Assembly (NCBI RefSeq): GCF_964355755.1
Contig: NC_092671.1
Coordinates: 23,703,070-23,767,069, forward strand
Length of the DNA: 64,000 nucleotides
Origin: Antedon mediterranea
Lineage: Eukaryota > Echinodermata > Crinoidea > Comatulida > Antedonidae
Direction of reading: 5' to 3'
The position numbers and the translations under genes were made by a program. Positions 11,921-23,095 of the stretch are shown piece after piece (the first letter of the stretch is position 1; the number at the start of each line of letters is the position of its first letter). Under the pieces are notes generated by a model, which searched no databases, was not told where the DNA came from, and saw only the letters and a program-made list of their open reading frames with translations.

Positions 11921-12647
11921 AAAAAGCGCAAGATTGATATTGATGAAATAGAAAATGTTCGGAAGCGTCCATCGGTAAGTTGCATTTTACATGTCAAAGG
12001 TATTGAGCATCTTCAATTTATTCCGCTCACTGATATCAAGGGATCAGCCTCAGAGAAGTTGAATCAGCTACATAGTATTCGTGACAAACGACTTACCGAA
12101 CCTTATGATTCTCCTTATCGTATGGAGGATGTCTGTAAAGGTATTCCAGAGAATCTCGAAAATACTGATTTGAATGTAATTGGTTATCATCGTGGTTGCT
12201 ACCAACGCTTTATTATTAACCAACATCGTTTAAAATGTAGTTCAACATCTAGTGCAGCTCAAAATTCCCGCTCAAATCGGAAACAAACTGTTCGTAGTTG
12301 TTTCCACCAGAGTGTATTTTTTGTAATAAACTTGAATTGAAAGTGTCTAGAAAGACTGAAAGGTGCATCAAGTTTCCTGTTTATAAAACTGAAAATGGTG
12401 TATTTAAAGATCCCACATGGAAATTGAGCCTCGGTCACTTGCACTAGGAATGCATGACCTACATTGCTTAGTGCAAGGTGAAGACCTGTTTGCCCGCGAC
12501 GCCAATTTCCACCAATCATGCAGAAAAAAATTCAACCTAAAGTATGTAAAATACATCCAGTCGTTGAATGTGGATAATGATAATGGTCTTAAAGGTGAGG
12601 CCCGCTTAAATGCATTGACGTGTGTAATTTATTTTATTCAAGGATAG
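11921..12647 (+). pseudogene. Frameshifted relic of the Cys/His-rich protein family, inside the transposon
   Basis: The frame is open from 11921 (KKRKIDIDEIENV...) through LRPLT-type sequence to about 12298, including IGYHRGCYQRF. A frameshift near 12300 leads into FPPECIFCNK and KTERCIKFPVYKTENG. A second near 12420 leads into HDLHCLVQ and FHQSCRKKF. The order GYH-x2-CY-x2-F then PP-x-CI-x-C matches the split gene at 1-1235 (PGYHTECYSNF, PPICIICKR), so they belong to one family. With at least two frameshifts this copy is broken. Its location suggests the family travels with, or was captured by, this transposon. Confidence 0.65.
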
Positions 12648-13600
12648 GAAGCGTTTTCGAGATATAAGGGGTCAAAGTTCAAAATTGACCAATTACAACA
12701 ATGTATTATGTATATGTATTATAACAAATTTATTGAAGCACAATTTGGTCTTTTATTACATTTTTATGATTATAAGTGTCTATTCAATCACCTAATGAAA
12801 AAAAAATCCTTTGTAATTAAGGGTCAAATGTCAATATTGACCAATAATAGAACGTACCTATAAAACCAATTAAAAACTTATATTTAATAAAAATTGGATG
12901 TTTTCTCATCCTGTTAATCAATCATACGCAATCGGTTGACATAAGGTCAATTTCATCAGTTGACATAAGGTCAAAGGTCAACATTTTAATACACGTATTA
13001 GTTAACAAATAAATGCAAAGTTGTCCAAATTATGATATTGATGGTTTTACAAGTAATCAAATTATTTGATTAGTAAAGTTATGTTATTTCATTATAATTT
13101 TGATTAATATAATTATAATACTGTATTTAATCAAATCAGACTTTGATCAGGATAGGAAGCGAATAGGAAGAGATAAGGGGTCAAAGTTCAAAATTGACCA
13201 ATTATAACAATGTATTATATACATATGTATTATAACCAATTTATTGAAGTTCAATTTGGTCTTTTAATACATTTGTATGGTTATAGGTATCTATTCAGTC
13301 GCCTTATAAAACAAATACTTTACAATTAAAGGTCAAATGTCAATATTGACCAATCACACAATTTGCATATAAACCCAAATAAAAACTAACATTTAAGACA
13401 AAATGTTATGTTTTATCATTGTGTTAAGACATCTATCAATCATACACAATCAAAAGAGCACATTTATCATTACACAAGTTGACATAGGTCAAAGGTCAAC
13501 ATTTGAACAAGTTATATACTAAATAATGCAAATTTATTCAAACTATGAGATCGATGTTCATAAATGTAATCACGTTATTTGATCAGTGAAGTTATGGTAT
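12643..13600. repeat. Two diverged direct copies of about 500 bp
   Basis: Both copies begin GGATAGGAAGCG (12643 and 13150), followed by GGGGTCAAAGTTCAAAATTG, then ACAATGTATTAT and a later block AAAGGTCAACATTT. The initial block is also the inverse of the segment just inside the right TIR (about 15575-15625), so it probably derives from the transposon end. Confidence 0.65.
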
Positions 13601-13949
13601 TTTTATATTTTTTCTAGTGCTCATTATTTTAAATGTATTAATATAATACTGTAAAATAAATAATAAAATTATTAATATTATTAATATGACGGTTAAAATG
13701 TTATGATGTTAAAATGTTACGCTGACAGTTGCATTTATTAGAGCTACAATATTCGTTTTTGGAAAATAAACTACTATTCATCAGAACCAGAGAGTACCAA
13801 TTCGTACAGGATAGGGCATAGGCAGATCCAGGTGGCCAAACTCAATCCACAACTCACTACACAGACAGACCACAATTTTTATATAGCCACAGATAGTTTG
13901 GCCCATACAGGAAAGTGTTTCCTGTCCACAACAGATTCTAAAATAACCC

Positions 13950-14840
13950 ATATGGATTTGCCCGAATGAACCCTCTAAGGACCCTTTTGGGATCTCTATG
14001 TGGTGTGCTACATAAGGCCCTGTATTAGAAATTAATATGGGGTAAATAGTTCATAGATGAACTACGGAATAAAACTAAAATGTTCACCCTCAATCTATGG
14101 ATTTGCCCAAATGAACCCAAGGGCCGATCCCTCATGAACCCTTCGGGGTTCTCTATGTGGGTCTACAAGAGATCCTATATTGGAAATACTGTATGTGGGG
14201 TGAAAATGTGGGTTCATAGAGATATAATAAATATCCCTGTGCAGCCTCGATCATCCATAAGGAACATTTTATGGATTTGCCCAAATTAACCCAAGGGTCG
14301 GTCGTTCTCCATGGATGGACATTAAAAGCTCCATAATGGAAATATAAGGGGTGACACTGTGAGTTCATATAGACAGGCGCGGCCCATGGAATAAAGCTGC
14401 CTGTGCACTCTCGATCCTTAAGGAACACTTATGGATTTGCCAAAATTAACTCCCCAAAGGCCGGTCCTCCATGGATGGACATTAAGCCCCATAATGAAAA
14501 TATAAGGGGTGACAATGTGGGTTTATATAGACAAGCACATGGAATAAAGCTGCCTGTGCACTCTCGATCCTTAAGGAACCGATTTTGATTTTGCCTAAAA
14601 TGAAACAACAGCAGGTCATCTATTTAGACCCTTCTCTACTGTATGTTCAGTTCTACATTTGGCCCCTGTATCGGATCAATGCATTTGGCTACATAAGTTA
14701 GTTACTGTGTTAGAAATATATCGGGTAACTAAAACTGTAGGTTCCAATATTAAGCCATGGGAAAACCCTGTCTGTGCACCCTCAATCCTTTTAAAAGGAA
14801 CCCATATGGAGTTGCCAAAATGAACCAGGGTAACTTCTGA
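13950..14840 (+). repeat. Irregular tandem repeat containing GGATTTGCCCAAATGAACCC
   Basis: Copies of the motif start near 13956, 14098, 14275, 14432, 14586 and 14813, and are separated by related blocks with GGTCC(T/C)CATG, TATGTGGG and GTGCACCCTCAATCC. Period varies from about 145 to 225 bp. This is a diverged minisatellite-like interior of the 4.7-kb transposon. Short open frames across it are repeat by-products. Confidence 0.6.
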
Positions 14841-15089
14841 ATTCTCTATGAACCGTACATTCCGTTTTGGAGATACATGAATACCTGATTGAAATGTTTC
14901 TGAAAGACATTGTACTGTATAGTAGTAGTATTCCCCTTCCACACCTCTTTGCATTAAATCCGCCCGATAGGCTCTTATGTACAGGATTTCAAAGCAATAA
15001 TCACACTTGTATTTTTCAAGCAGTATAATCTATTAGATTGAATAAAATATCTATTATAAACAATTTGCCGTTAGAAATCTCTATGCTAT

Positions 15090-15620
15090 GTCGTTATTTA
15101 GATGAGAAAAACAGGTCAAAGGTTAAAATTACAGAAAAATAGTGTTTCAGTCACTTTTTGAAAAAAATGTTGCATTATGGCAAGTATAAACATATATATT
15201 GTGAACAATTTGATACCAAAATTGGCTCCTTACGATAAATATTTATTAATTTATGTTTTTATAACCTTATTCAATTATGTCAAAGGTTAATAACCACGCT
15301 TCCGGTCATTTTCAAGCAATATCATCTGTTACACTGAATATAAATGTATATCTTAGGAACAATTTGCTCCTATTTTTAATTCTCTCCGACCTGCCGTTAC
15401 TTATATATAGCAAAAAGAGGTCAAAGGTCAAAATTGCTAAAAATGGGGTTTCCGGTCAATTTTACAAAGAAAGTTCTGTTAGAGCTAATATAAACATATA
15501 CATTGTGAACAATTTGACACCAAAATTATCTCACTAGATCCAGAATTTCCAGAGATATAGCATGTTTTTATATTGGTCAATTTTGAACTTTGACCCCTTA
15601 TATCTCGAAAACGCTTTCTA
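15090..15620. repeat. Three module copies at the right end of the 4.7-kb transposon
   Basis: Segments around 15110-15240, 15285-15400 and 15420-15545 repeat AAAAGGTCAAAGGT, GTTTC(A/C)GGTCA, TATAAACATATA and AACAATTTG. They precede the sequence that leads into the right TIR and are related to the copies at 11.3-11.9 kb. Confidence 0.6.
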
Positions 15621-15754
15621 TCCTGATCGATTACCTTCCATATTCGTAATCTACGGAAAATTCTGGTCTAGAAAAGTTGGATGGCAATTTGTCCCCTTTC
15701 GGGTGGTGATATCCCCCCCCCCCCTCCTGCCACCGGACTAATCCTGTCAAATAA

Positions 15755-16480
15755 TAATAATAATAATATTTATTTGGAACAACACTTTTTTAACAGTGGC
15801 ACACATGCGTAGATGGTGCGTCCATACCATTACAAAATTCAATACAAAAACAATGAAAAATAAAAACTGAAACGAAAATAAACCATATTTGAGATAATGA
15901 CATAAAATTTGACTCGACGCTATTACAAAACTTATTTACAAACTAAAACTACACTAATACAACTAGGCCTACTAATTGTGCAACAGCAATGGAAAAGAAA
16001 ACACTTTTTTTTTAAATAAAACAGTTCAAAGTTGTAATACAATTGCATTTCTTAATTTCCAAGCACGGCTTGTGTACATTTTACAATAACTGTCAAATAC
16101 AGCATAAATGTCGTGAGAGTTATTTTTATGGAATAACGTGCTTCATTGAACCTTAATAGATAGGTCACCAGAAATAAAATTTACCCAAGTATCTACACAA
16201 TTTATTGCAATAAGTTTACGTTGAAGTGTTTGTAATTCTTCCATTCTAATACAATGTAACTTATTACAAATAAACAGGAAATGTTTAACATCTTCTTCCA
16301 CCTGACCCACAAACCTTACACTTGTCATTTAGATTATCAATGTTCCACTTATTTGTAATTTTTCCAAGTGGTAAAGTGTTTGAACGAAGTTTAAATTTTA
16401 AAAATCTGTTTTATCCAGTAGGTAAGGTTCTAGGCCAGGTGACTCTTTTATCAAAGAGTAATCAAGCAAAGATGATTTTC
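15755..16480 (-). mobile_element. LINE 3' fragment with frameshifted C-terminal zinc-type domain
   Basis: Read on the minus strand, translation gives LEPYLLDKTDF, then LRSNTLPLGKITNKW, then CKVCG and, after one frameshift near 16290, EEDVKHFLFICNKL. The same string of motifs (LEQYLLDKIDF, LRSNTLPLERKTSKW, CKLCN, HFLLTC) is intact at 50976-51491, so the two are copies of one non-LTR family. The CxxC...H...C pattern is typical of the C-terminal region of LINE ORF2 proteins. The 3' side ends in an AATAAT microsatellite at 15752-15770. This copy is 5'-truncated and broken. Confidence 0.72.
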
Positions 16481-16484
16481 TTAA

Positions 16485-18083
16485 AGGGGGATTCTGGGTT
16501 TAAAATTGCTTTTAAATATCGTTTATTTATTAAATAAAAAATATTATAACAATATAGACATGTCAGAATGAAGAAGTAATAACGAGAAATTAAAAAAATT
16601 AAATTTCATATACATTTTAGGGTAAATTCATGGAAAGTCTGTTTTTCAGCAGCTTAGGGAAGCTCATTAATATTCATGAGATATTCACAAAATCACGTAT
16701 TTATTCCAAACTCGCGACGTCATGTACGTTGTGTTTGTCAACTAATTTACATCTCTCTCCCATGTCAAACGACGACCACCCGATCATTGTGAAATACATT
16801 TTTTGTAGATTTTCTAAGCTAGGCCTAAAGTGTAATAATAACAGTAGTAGCATATATTTATTTGACATTTAATGAAATACAAAATTTAGTACAGATTACG
16901 GAGTCATAAATTATACTATTTGTATACCTCTATAGTACAGATCGTATTATCGGCTTCACGTACAATACTACTCTAGGCCTAGCCTAATGGGCGAGAGCCA
17001 TTCTGACTAGGGATTCCATGCCACGATGGCTATGTTAAAACAATGGGGCCCATGGGCCTAGAGCTAGCCTACTACTAGACGATTGGCCCATAAATAACAA
17101 AACCCATCCTATCAACCAAACTCCTAAACAATCTAAACCTAAAACGTTCTACAAAATCGACTGTAAATATTGAAGCAAAACAAGGTCCGATCGCCGTCCA
17201 CACGTATGGTGTCCCGATCGTCTAAGTAGGCCTAAAATAAAATAGGCTTAGTTTACTCTCCAAAAAAGCGGATACTCGATCATGCATCAAGCAAGTAGAC
17301 CAGGTAGTAGGAAGGAGACCTAGCCGATCCGGCCCAGTTAAAAATTGAGCTAGCTATAAGTGTAGTAGACCCTATGCGAATTGATACTAACATGGAGGTA
17401 TTATACCTCCATGATACCACCAGGCCTTTTACTATAGGCTGCACTACACAAATATTCCAACTCTCTCATTCGAGCTATATTATCTATACCATTCCGGTAG
17501 GTCGAGTCGACCTTCAATCAAATACTGTACATCGTTCATGTTGTGATTATAGACGGGGTATACTCGACCCGACCGGTTTGGTATTGTTGTATCTGCTTAT
17601 CACGTGACTATGCCAGGCATGGGCAGCCGAGAGAGCACGTGTATCGTCGTCTCGGTCGATCCTCAGCAGGAATGTACAGTATACGTTACGCTTCATTGAT
17701 TTTGATTTTCCCTAAGTCGGTGCGAAAATCGGCAAACGTAAAGTGCAAACATATCTAATTTTTCACTGTTTTGATGAATTTTCATAAAAAATTGACTTTA
17801 TAAATGGGAAGACCGACTAAAATTACATCAGATAAGTATAATTTTACAAAAGTAATTGATATGGTTAATGATAACGAGTCGTCGGAAGATGGACCATTTC
17901 ACGAAATTCCTATTTTGTAACCACAGTGTGATTTTGCCGTAGCTGCACTTGTAATCTGGCCTGATTTCACAGCCTTCGTTCTGCTTCACTGGGCGCTTAT
18001 ATAAATTGAAACTTTTACCGTTCAAGAGACAAACAAATATATTTTACATATTCTACTATTCATTTTAAACCTGGAACCCCCCT
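16485..18083. mobile_element. 1.6-kb TTAA-flanked element
   Basis: The ends AGGGGGATTCTGGGTTTAAA and its diverged inverse (TTTAAACCTGGAACCCCCCT) sit between TTAA at 16481-16484 and TTAA at 18084-18087. The left flank is a LINE, the right flank a Penelope fragment. The interior includes a perfect 23-bp hairpin (17391-17413), two GATCGTC/GATTGG motifs, and no recognisable transposase, so it is a non-autonomous TTAA-target transposon. Confidence 0.72.
17391..17413. repeat. Perfect 11-bp-arm hairpin
   Basis: CATGGAGGTAT, one T, then ATACCTCCATG. It lies inside the TTAA element, with no evident partner sequence. Confidence 0.8.
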
Positions 18084-18087
18084 TTAA

Positions 18088-18350
18088 TACTTCTTGTTTC
18101 CAAAAAGTAGAATTAACTTTTACAGAGTCACGTTGTTTATTCAGACTAGGTTTTAATTGTCTGATATACAACATTTCATAGATAAGACAGTCAAATTTGT
18201 TTTTGCATTTCCTAAGTATACTAAAATATGAATTCATTTTACTTGGATTAACAATCACGTTATGATCCTTTAAATGCTGTCCTATTAAGCATCTACTATG
18301 TTCAACAATACGTTGGTAGAGCTGTCGGCATGTATATCCAACATAAAATG
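18088..18350 (-). pseudogene. Penelope-like GIY-YIG endonuclease fragment
   Basis: Minus-strand translation gives FYVGYTCRQLYQRIVEHSR, then HLKDHNVIVNPSKMNS, then FDCLIYEMLYIRQLKPSLN and DSVKVNSTFW. YVG-x-T, the conserved R in RQLYQR, the EH pair and the downstream (I/L)-E-x-x-x-I-R-x-L-K-P-x-L-N block are the GIY-YIG nuclease motifs found at the C-terminus of Penelope-like and related retroelements. The reverse transcriptase is missing. A second copy of the family is at 35054-35311. Confidence 0.7.
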
Positions 18351-18399
18351 TTTTTCTTTTATTTTGAAAGAGAGATATTTAGAGAGTCAAGTTAATTTA

Positions 18400-19310
18400 G
18401 GATAATAAATGTAAAAGATTAACAACATCAAAATTCAACAGTGTGGCGTGTAACCGCCGCGAATGACTAACAATTTAATGTCAGAAAAAAAGGAATTATA
18501 ACTCTCTTCGTTACGTGTTTAGAAAAGAATTTATATCTCCTCGTTGGTATGTCGGCGTTGTTATGCAAATGAGTTTGTGACGGTGTAGTGGGAAAGATGC
18601 TATTGTTAGTCATTCAGGATTTGGAAAGTGAAGTGAGTTTTATTTAGAAATATGGGTCTCTCAGCCGGCTATTTTGTAGTCAAACGGCCACAAAAACTGT
18701 AATTCTTGTGCCTTTCCCGTCTTTATATACTAATACGGTCCCATGCAATCGTTATTGATGAAGTAATCTAGGGGGTAATTTAATTACACATTAATTACAG
18801 TATACAAAACACAACAAAATAAGAACACAGGATTAACATTTTGAAATTAAAGATTGTATCTAAGAGCGGAAATAAATGTGATAACTTATTAGGTGAAATA
18901 CAAAATATGAATGAATAAATGTGCTATAATATAAAAACACATTTAAGCAGAAAAGTATGATAGTTGGTAATAAAAATGTAATTAGAAGGAACAAAAACAA
19001 ACATATATCGGTCAATACTGTTTTGTCTTTAAAGTTTTTAAATGGTATTTTAAGATCTGTTTGCCAATGCGTTATACCTATACATTGAATTCCATTCTAC
19101 AAGGTTGATTTATATAAGTTACCATGGTAATTAACGACGTACCCTCTTGTAATAGGATACAAGTTGCATACTAAACTCGGGTTAATATTATAATGTACAT
19201 CGGCGTATACTTTTTAAATGTTAACCCCGATGTTAACATTCACATTTTTAAATACAATGCAATCGTTTGTGTTTAATAACGCTCTTTAATGAGTGTATGA
19301 CTATGACTAT
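18400..19310. other. AT-rich interval without recognisable gene
   Basis: I find no coding pattern, splice context or clear repeat here, apart from A/T tracts. Confidence 0.5.
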
Positions 19311-19312
19311 GT

Positions 19313-19939
19313 TTTATTTTATAATTATACTTATTTTGAATACACAATTTAATGAAAATGTGAAAAATACACTATTCTAAGAACCAACGTTGGTTAAAGG
19401 AAATGAGCTACACTGATGACTAAATATGTAATTTTATTCATCCTAATTTAGATAAACAATTTTGCTTTATAGAATCCGATTGTTTATTGAGTGTAGATTT
19501 AAATACTTTGATCAATATTATTTCCTTCATTAGACATTTAGATAAGATTTTAAAGTAAATATGTAATGATATGTTGTTTCCTGTTGTTGTATTCATTAAT
19601 GCGAATTGCCAAAGGCAAGGGGGAATTACAAAATTCCTTTATTTTATAATTATACTTATTTTGAATACACAATTTAATGAAAAAGTGAAAAATACACTGT
19701 TCTAAGAACCAACGTTAGTTAAAGGAAATGAGCTACACTGATGACTAAATATGTAATTTTATTCATCCTAATTTAGATAAACAATTTTGCTTTATAGAAT
19801 CCGATTGTTTATTGAGTGTAGATTTAAATACTTTGATCTTTGATCAATATTATTTCCTTCATTAGACATTTAGATAAGATTTTAAAGTAAATATGCAATG
19901 ATATGTTGTTTCCTGTTGTTGTATTCATTAATGTGAATT
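19313..19939 (+). repeat. Direct duplication of about 300 bp
   Basis: Copies at 19313-19607 and 19638-19939 are nearly identical. Both start TTTATTTTATAATTATAC and end near TTGTATTCATTAATG. The second has a short insertion (extra TTTGATC) near 19838. The 30-bp gap suggests a recent local duplication. Confidence 0.85.
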
Positions 19940-20149
19940 ACCTCCATGCTTTAATCTTTGCATTATCTCCTGATATAGCGTACTAGTTAGTTTAAACTAC
20001 ACACATGATCTATGCTATTCCAAATCCACTATAAAATACTATTTATAATGCGACTGTCTCGTCTTTTTATGGCGGACAAAAATAATAGATCTTACCTTAA
20101 CCGCCTGTTATAATTTATATTTATGTGAATCTGATTATTTAAAATATAT

Positions 20150-20485
20150 ATATATATATAAACACAAGAGGCAAAGAACATTAATTCTAAACCGCCCGGT
20201 GATATACTGAAATTTAATTAATTAATTTGAAACGATAAAGATGAGGAAATCTGTGAGAATGAGAAAAAGTTCCCCCAACCGAGACTCGAACTCGGACCGC
20301 CTGCTTGATATGCAGATGTCCTAACCATTAGACCACTGGGGCTTTCATGGTATTGTTCGAACTCGATTGGATAACGACTCTTTAACATTCTCGGCGTGGT
20401 ACGGCGGAACATCACTAGTCCTCAGTTGTACGCACGCGCAACAGAGATCAAATTGATACGCCCTCATCTTTCAGTATTTTTATAT
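20150..20485 (-). repeat. Dispersed copy of the tRNA-bearing repeat unit
   Basis: About 335 bp between two TA microsatellites match, in reverse orientation, the units tandemly arranged at 55315-56340. The match includes sequence upstream of the tRNA (GTACAACTGAGGACTAGTG) and downstream of it (TTTCTCATTCTCACAGATTT, then CACCGGGCGGTT). The sharing of long flanks shows that the whole unit, not just the tRNA, has been copied. Confidence 0.8.
20271..20342 (-). tRNA. tRNA-like gene, anticodon AUC (nominal Asp), possibly a pseudogene
   Basis: The 72-nt sequence folds as a cloverleaf: acceptor GCCCCAG with TTGGGGG (one mismatch at pair 1-72), four-pair D stem, anticodon stem TCTGC/GCAGG with loop ATATCAA, and T stem CCGAG/CTCGG with loop TTCGAGT. 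Box A (TGGTCTAATGG) and box B (GTTCGAGTC) are intact, and a TTTTT terminator follows after a few bases. AUC is not a normal animal anticodon, since Asp uses GUC, so function is doubtful. Confidence 0.6.
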
Positions 20486-20821
20486 ATATATATGTATGAG
20501 AATAGTTATATACTACAGGTATAAATATACAGATATTTACATAATATTGTTGTATAATACCCATAGGCAGTTTCATTTAATCTGATACGAAGTATGAATT
20601 AAAAAAAATTGTATAAATTAATATTGAAAACAAAAAAGAAACGTAACGCAACATGGGTTATATTTAATTCCCTGTCGAGGCTTTTACACCTTCGCGTATC
20701 ACGTTGGCGCCGATTCAATTCAATTAACAATAATAATGTCGAACTGGAGGGATAATGAGATAAGAGAGCTGCTTAAAGTAAGGGGACAAGAAGAAATTTG
20801 TAGCATCTATATTATAAGTGA

Positions 20822-20866
20822 GAGAGTTTGTCTGTCTGTCTGTCTGTTTGTTTGTTTGTTTGTTCG
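20822..20866 (+). repeat. (CTGT)n(GTTT)n microsatellite
   Basis: A run of TCTG units followed by TTTG units. Confidence 0.8.
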
Positions 20867-20869
20867 TTA

Positions 20870-21341
20870 TACAAATTTTTGTTACTGCACATAATCTTAC
20901 ATATGGGGTATCAAAATGACCGCTATTGTACCGGGAATGTTCTAAGATATAGTTCAACATCATCCGCCACCTAGGATCCAAGTTAGGGACCAAAATGTGG
21001 TCAAAACCCCCACTTTCGATGTTTGTTCGTTATACAAATTTCTGTTTCTGCACGTAATCATACGTATGGGGTATCAAAATGATGGCAATTGTACCCGGAA
21101 GGTTTTAAACTACATTAAAAAAAATTCCCCCGACTCCTGGCGTTTTTGTGGGAGGGGTGGGGGCGGGGGGTGGTGTGGTGGTTTGTGATGTCATTTTTTG
21201 CTAGGGCTCGGGGTTGTAGGCTATCGAATTGTAAAATTATACTACAAAAGTTTGACAGTATTTGAATTATCCTCAGCAAGGCGTTTGGGGAAATATAGAT
21301 ATAGATATACATATTTTATTCATTAACCAATATGGCACCTA
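20870..21341 (+). repeat. Host repeat interrupted by AACGTT array 1
   Basis: Two internal near-copies of TATACAAATTT(T/C)TGTT...GGGGTATCAAAATGA are followed by GGTTTTAAACTACATT and finally CCAATATGGCACCTA. Matching blocks occur in the same order at 49600-49970 and 57360-57520, where CACCTA continues uninterrupted into host sequence. The AACGTT element has inserted after the TA at 21340-21341. Confidence 0.6.
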
Positions 21342-22690
21342 CCCAGCAAACAATATAACGTTTGCAGAACGTTATATGAATGTTTCCATGACGTTATATG
21401 AATGTTATAAGATAATGTTAGGATGACGTGAAAGTGTGGACCCTTTTTTTTGTTAATCGAACGTTATAACTAACGTTAGTTTTAACGTTTAAGAAACGTT
21501 TGTATAACGTTATTTCTGACATTAAAAGTAACCTTTAAAAAATGTTACTTGAATGTTTTGTTTGAACGTAATTTGAACGGTATAAAAATAACGTTAGGAT
21601 AACGTAAAAGTGTGGACCCTTTTTCTGGTTAATCGAATGTTATAACTAACGTTGGTTTTAACATTCAATTAACATTGTTAGAATGTTATTTATTACATTA
21701 AAACTAACTGTTAAAAAACGTTATATTAATGTTTTTCTGAAACGTTATGTGAATAATGTAAAAATAACGTTAAGATGACGTTAAAATGTGGACCCTTTTT
21801 TTGGTTAATTGAACGTTAGAACTAACGTTAGCTTTAACATTCACTTAACATTTTTAGAAAGTTATATATTACATTACAAATAACTGTTAAAAAACGTTAT
21901 ATGAATGTTTTTCTGAAACGTTATGTGAATAATGTAAAAATAACGTTAAGATGACGTTAAAATGTGGACCCTTTTTTTGGTTAATTGAACGTTAGAGCTA
22001 ACGTTAGCTTTAACATTCGCTTAACATTTTTAGAAAGTTATATATTACATTACAAATAACTGTTAAAAAACGTTATATGAATGTTTTTTCTGAAACATTT
22101 CGTGAATAATGTAAAAATAACGTTAAGATAACGTTAAAATGTGGACCCTTTTTTTGGTTAATTGAACGTTAGAACTAACGTTAGCTTTAACATTCACTTA
22201 ACATTTTTAGAAAGTTATATATAATATTACATTACAAATAACTGTTAAAAAACGTTATATAAATGTTTTGTTGAAACGTTGTGAGTAATGTAAAAATAAC
22301 GTTAGGATGACGTTAAAATGTGGATCATTGTTTTAGTTAATTGAACGTTATAGCGAACGTTAGCTTTAACATTTAAATAACGTTTGTGTAACGTTACCTT
22401 TGAAATTAAAAATAACCTTTAAAAAACCTTACTTGAATGTTTTGTTTATACATTATTTGAATGGTTTAAAATATCGTTAAGATGACGTGAAAACGTGGAA
22501 CTATTTTTGGGTTGGCCGAACGTTATAACTAATGTTTGTTTTAACATTCAAACAAGGTTTTTAGAACGTTATATCATTTAGTTTAATGTTTTGTTGAACT
22601 TTATTAAATAAGATAAAATAACGTTAGGTTAACGTGGAATGTGGACCTTTTTTGTTTGGTATAGCCTAACATTTAAAGAACGTTTTTAGA
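21342..22690 (+). mobile_element. AACGTT satellite 1 with terminal CCCAGCAAAC
   Basis: The element starts CCCAGCAAACAATATAACGT directly after TA. It continues as about seven diverged units of roughly 180-190 bp containing AAAATGTGGACCCTTTTT, GAACGTTA and ACGTTAGCTTTAACATTC. The palindrome AACGTT occurs dozens of times in both phases. The right boundary near 22690 shows no matching TIR. The matching inverted terminus, TGTTTGCTGGG before TA, lies at the end of the second AACGTT array (49301-49311). Confidence 0.7.
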
Positions 22691-23024
22691 GGGTAATTTA
22701 CTGGTGTTCTGAACATATTAGTTTGTTTTATTTTTCACACATTTGTTGGATTGCTTTACAATTTTTTCACAAACGGACAACGCACACAATTCAAATTACC
22801 ATCATTATCATTGAAATAAAATACTTTATTATGGTTTTAATAATATTTAATTATTTTACAAATAACAATACTGTAGGCTTTAAGAAAGAGTACGGCTGGG
22901 TGGGTGGGTCTAGATATATAAGTTAAAAATTAAAATATAGTAGAGGGTGCAATTTATAATACAGTGTTAAAGATAATAAATTAATTATAGAAAGATATAG
23001 CGCTCGACGTTGGCGGCGTCTTTT

Positions 23025-23030
23025 TTTATT
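23025..23030 (-). terminator. AATAAA polyadenylation signal
   Basis: The hexamer lies about 66 bp downstream of the stop codon of the candidate terminal exon at 23096-23170 on the same strand. Confidence 0.35.
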
Positions 23031-23095
23031 TTAGAGTTAATTGCATGGTTTCCTCATAGAGAGTCATAGCCTCATCACTACCAGTACAGTATGCA

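Larger units (their letters stand above)
10999..15740. mobile_element. 4.74-kb DNA transposon with about 110-bp TIRs and ATC target duplication
   Basis: The terminal inverted repeats begin TAGTCCGGTGGCAG on the left and end with its reverse complement on the right. They continue for about 110 bp, out to the shared AATATGGAAGGTAAT. ATC precedes (10996-10998) and follows (15741-15743), and the paralogous locus at 34929-34931 has a single ATC joining the two flanks. This supports a 3-bp target duplication. The interior holds a frameshifted protein gene (11921-12647), tandem repeats and copies of a recurrent module. No intact transposase is seen. I do not assign a superfamily. Confidence 0.8.

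Noticed and set aside
10999-15740. Tc1/mariner-like TA duplication for the 4.7-kb element
   Set aside because: TA does occur at both borders, but the paralogous empty site lacks an extra TA and shows a single ATC, so the TA belongs to the TIR and ATC is the duplication.
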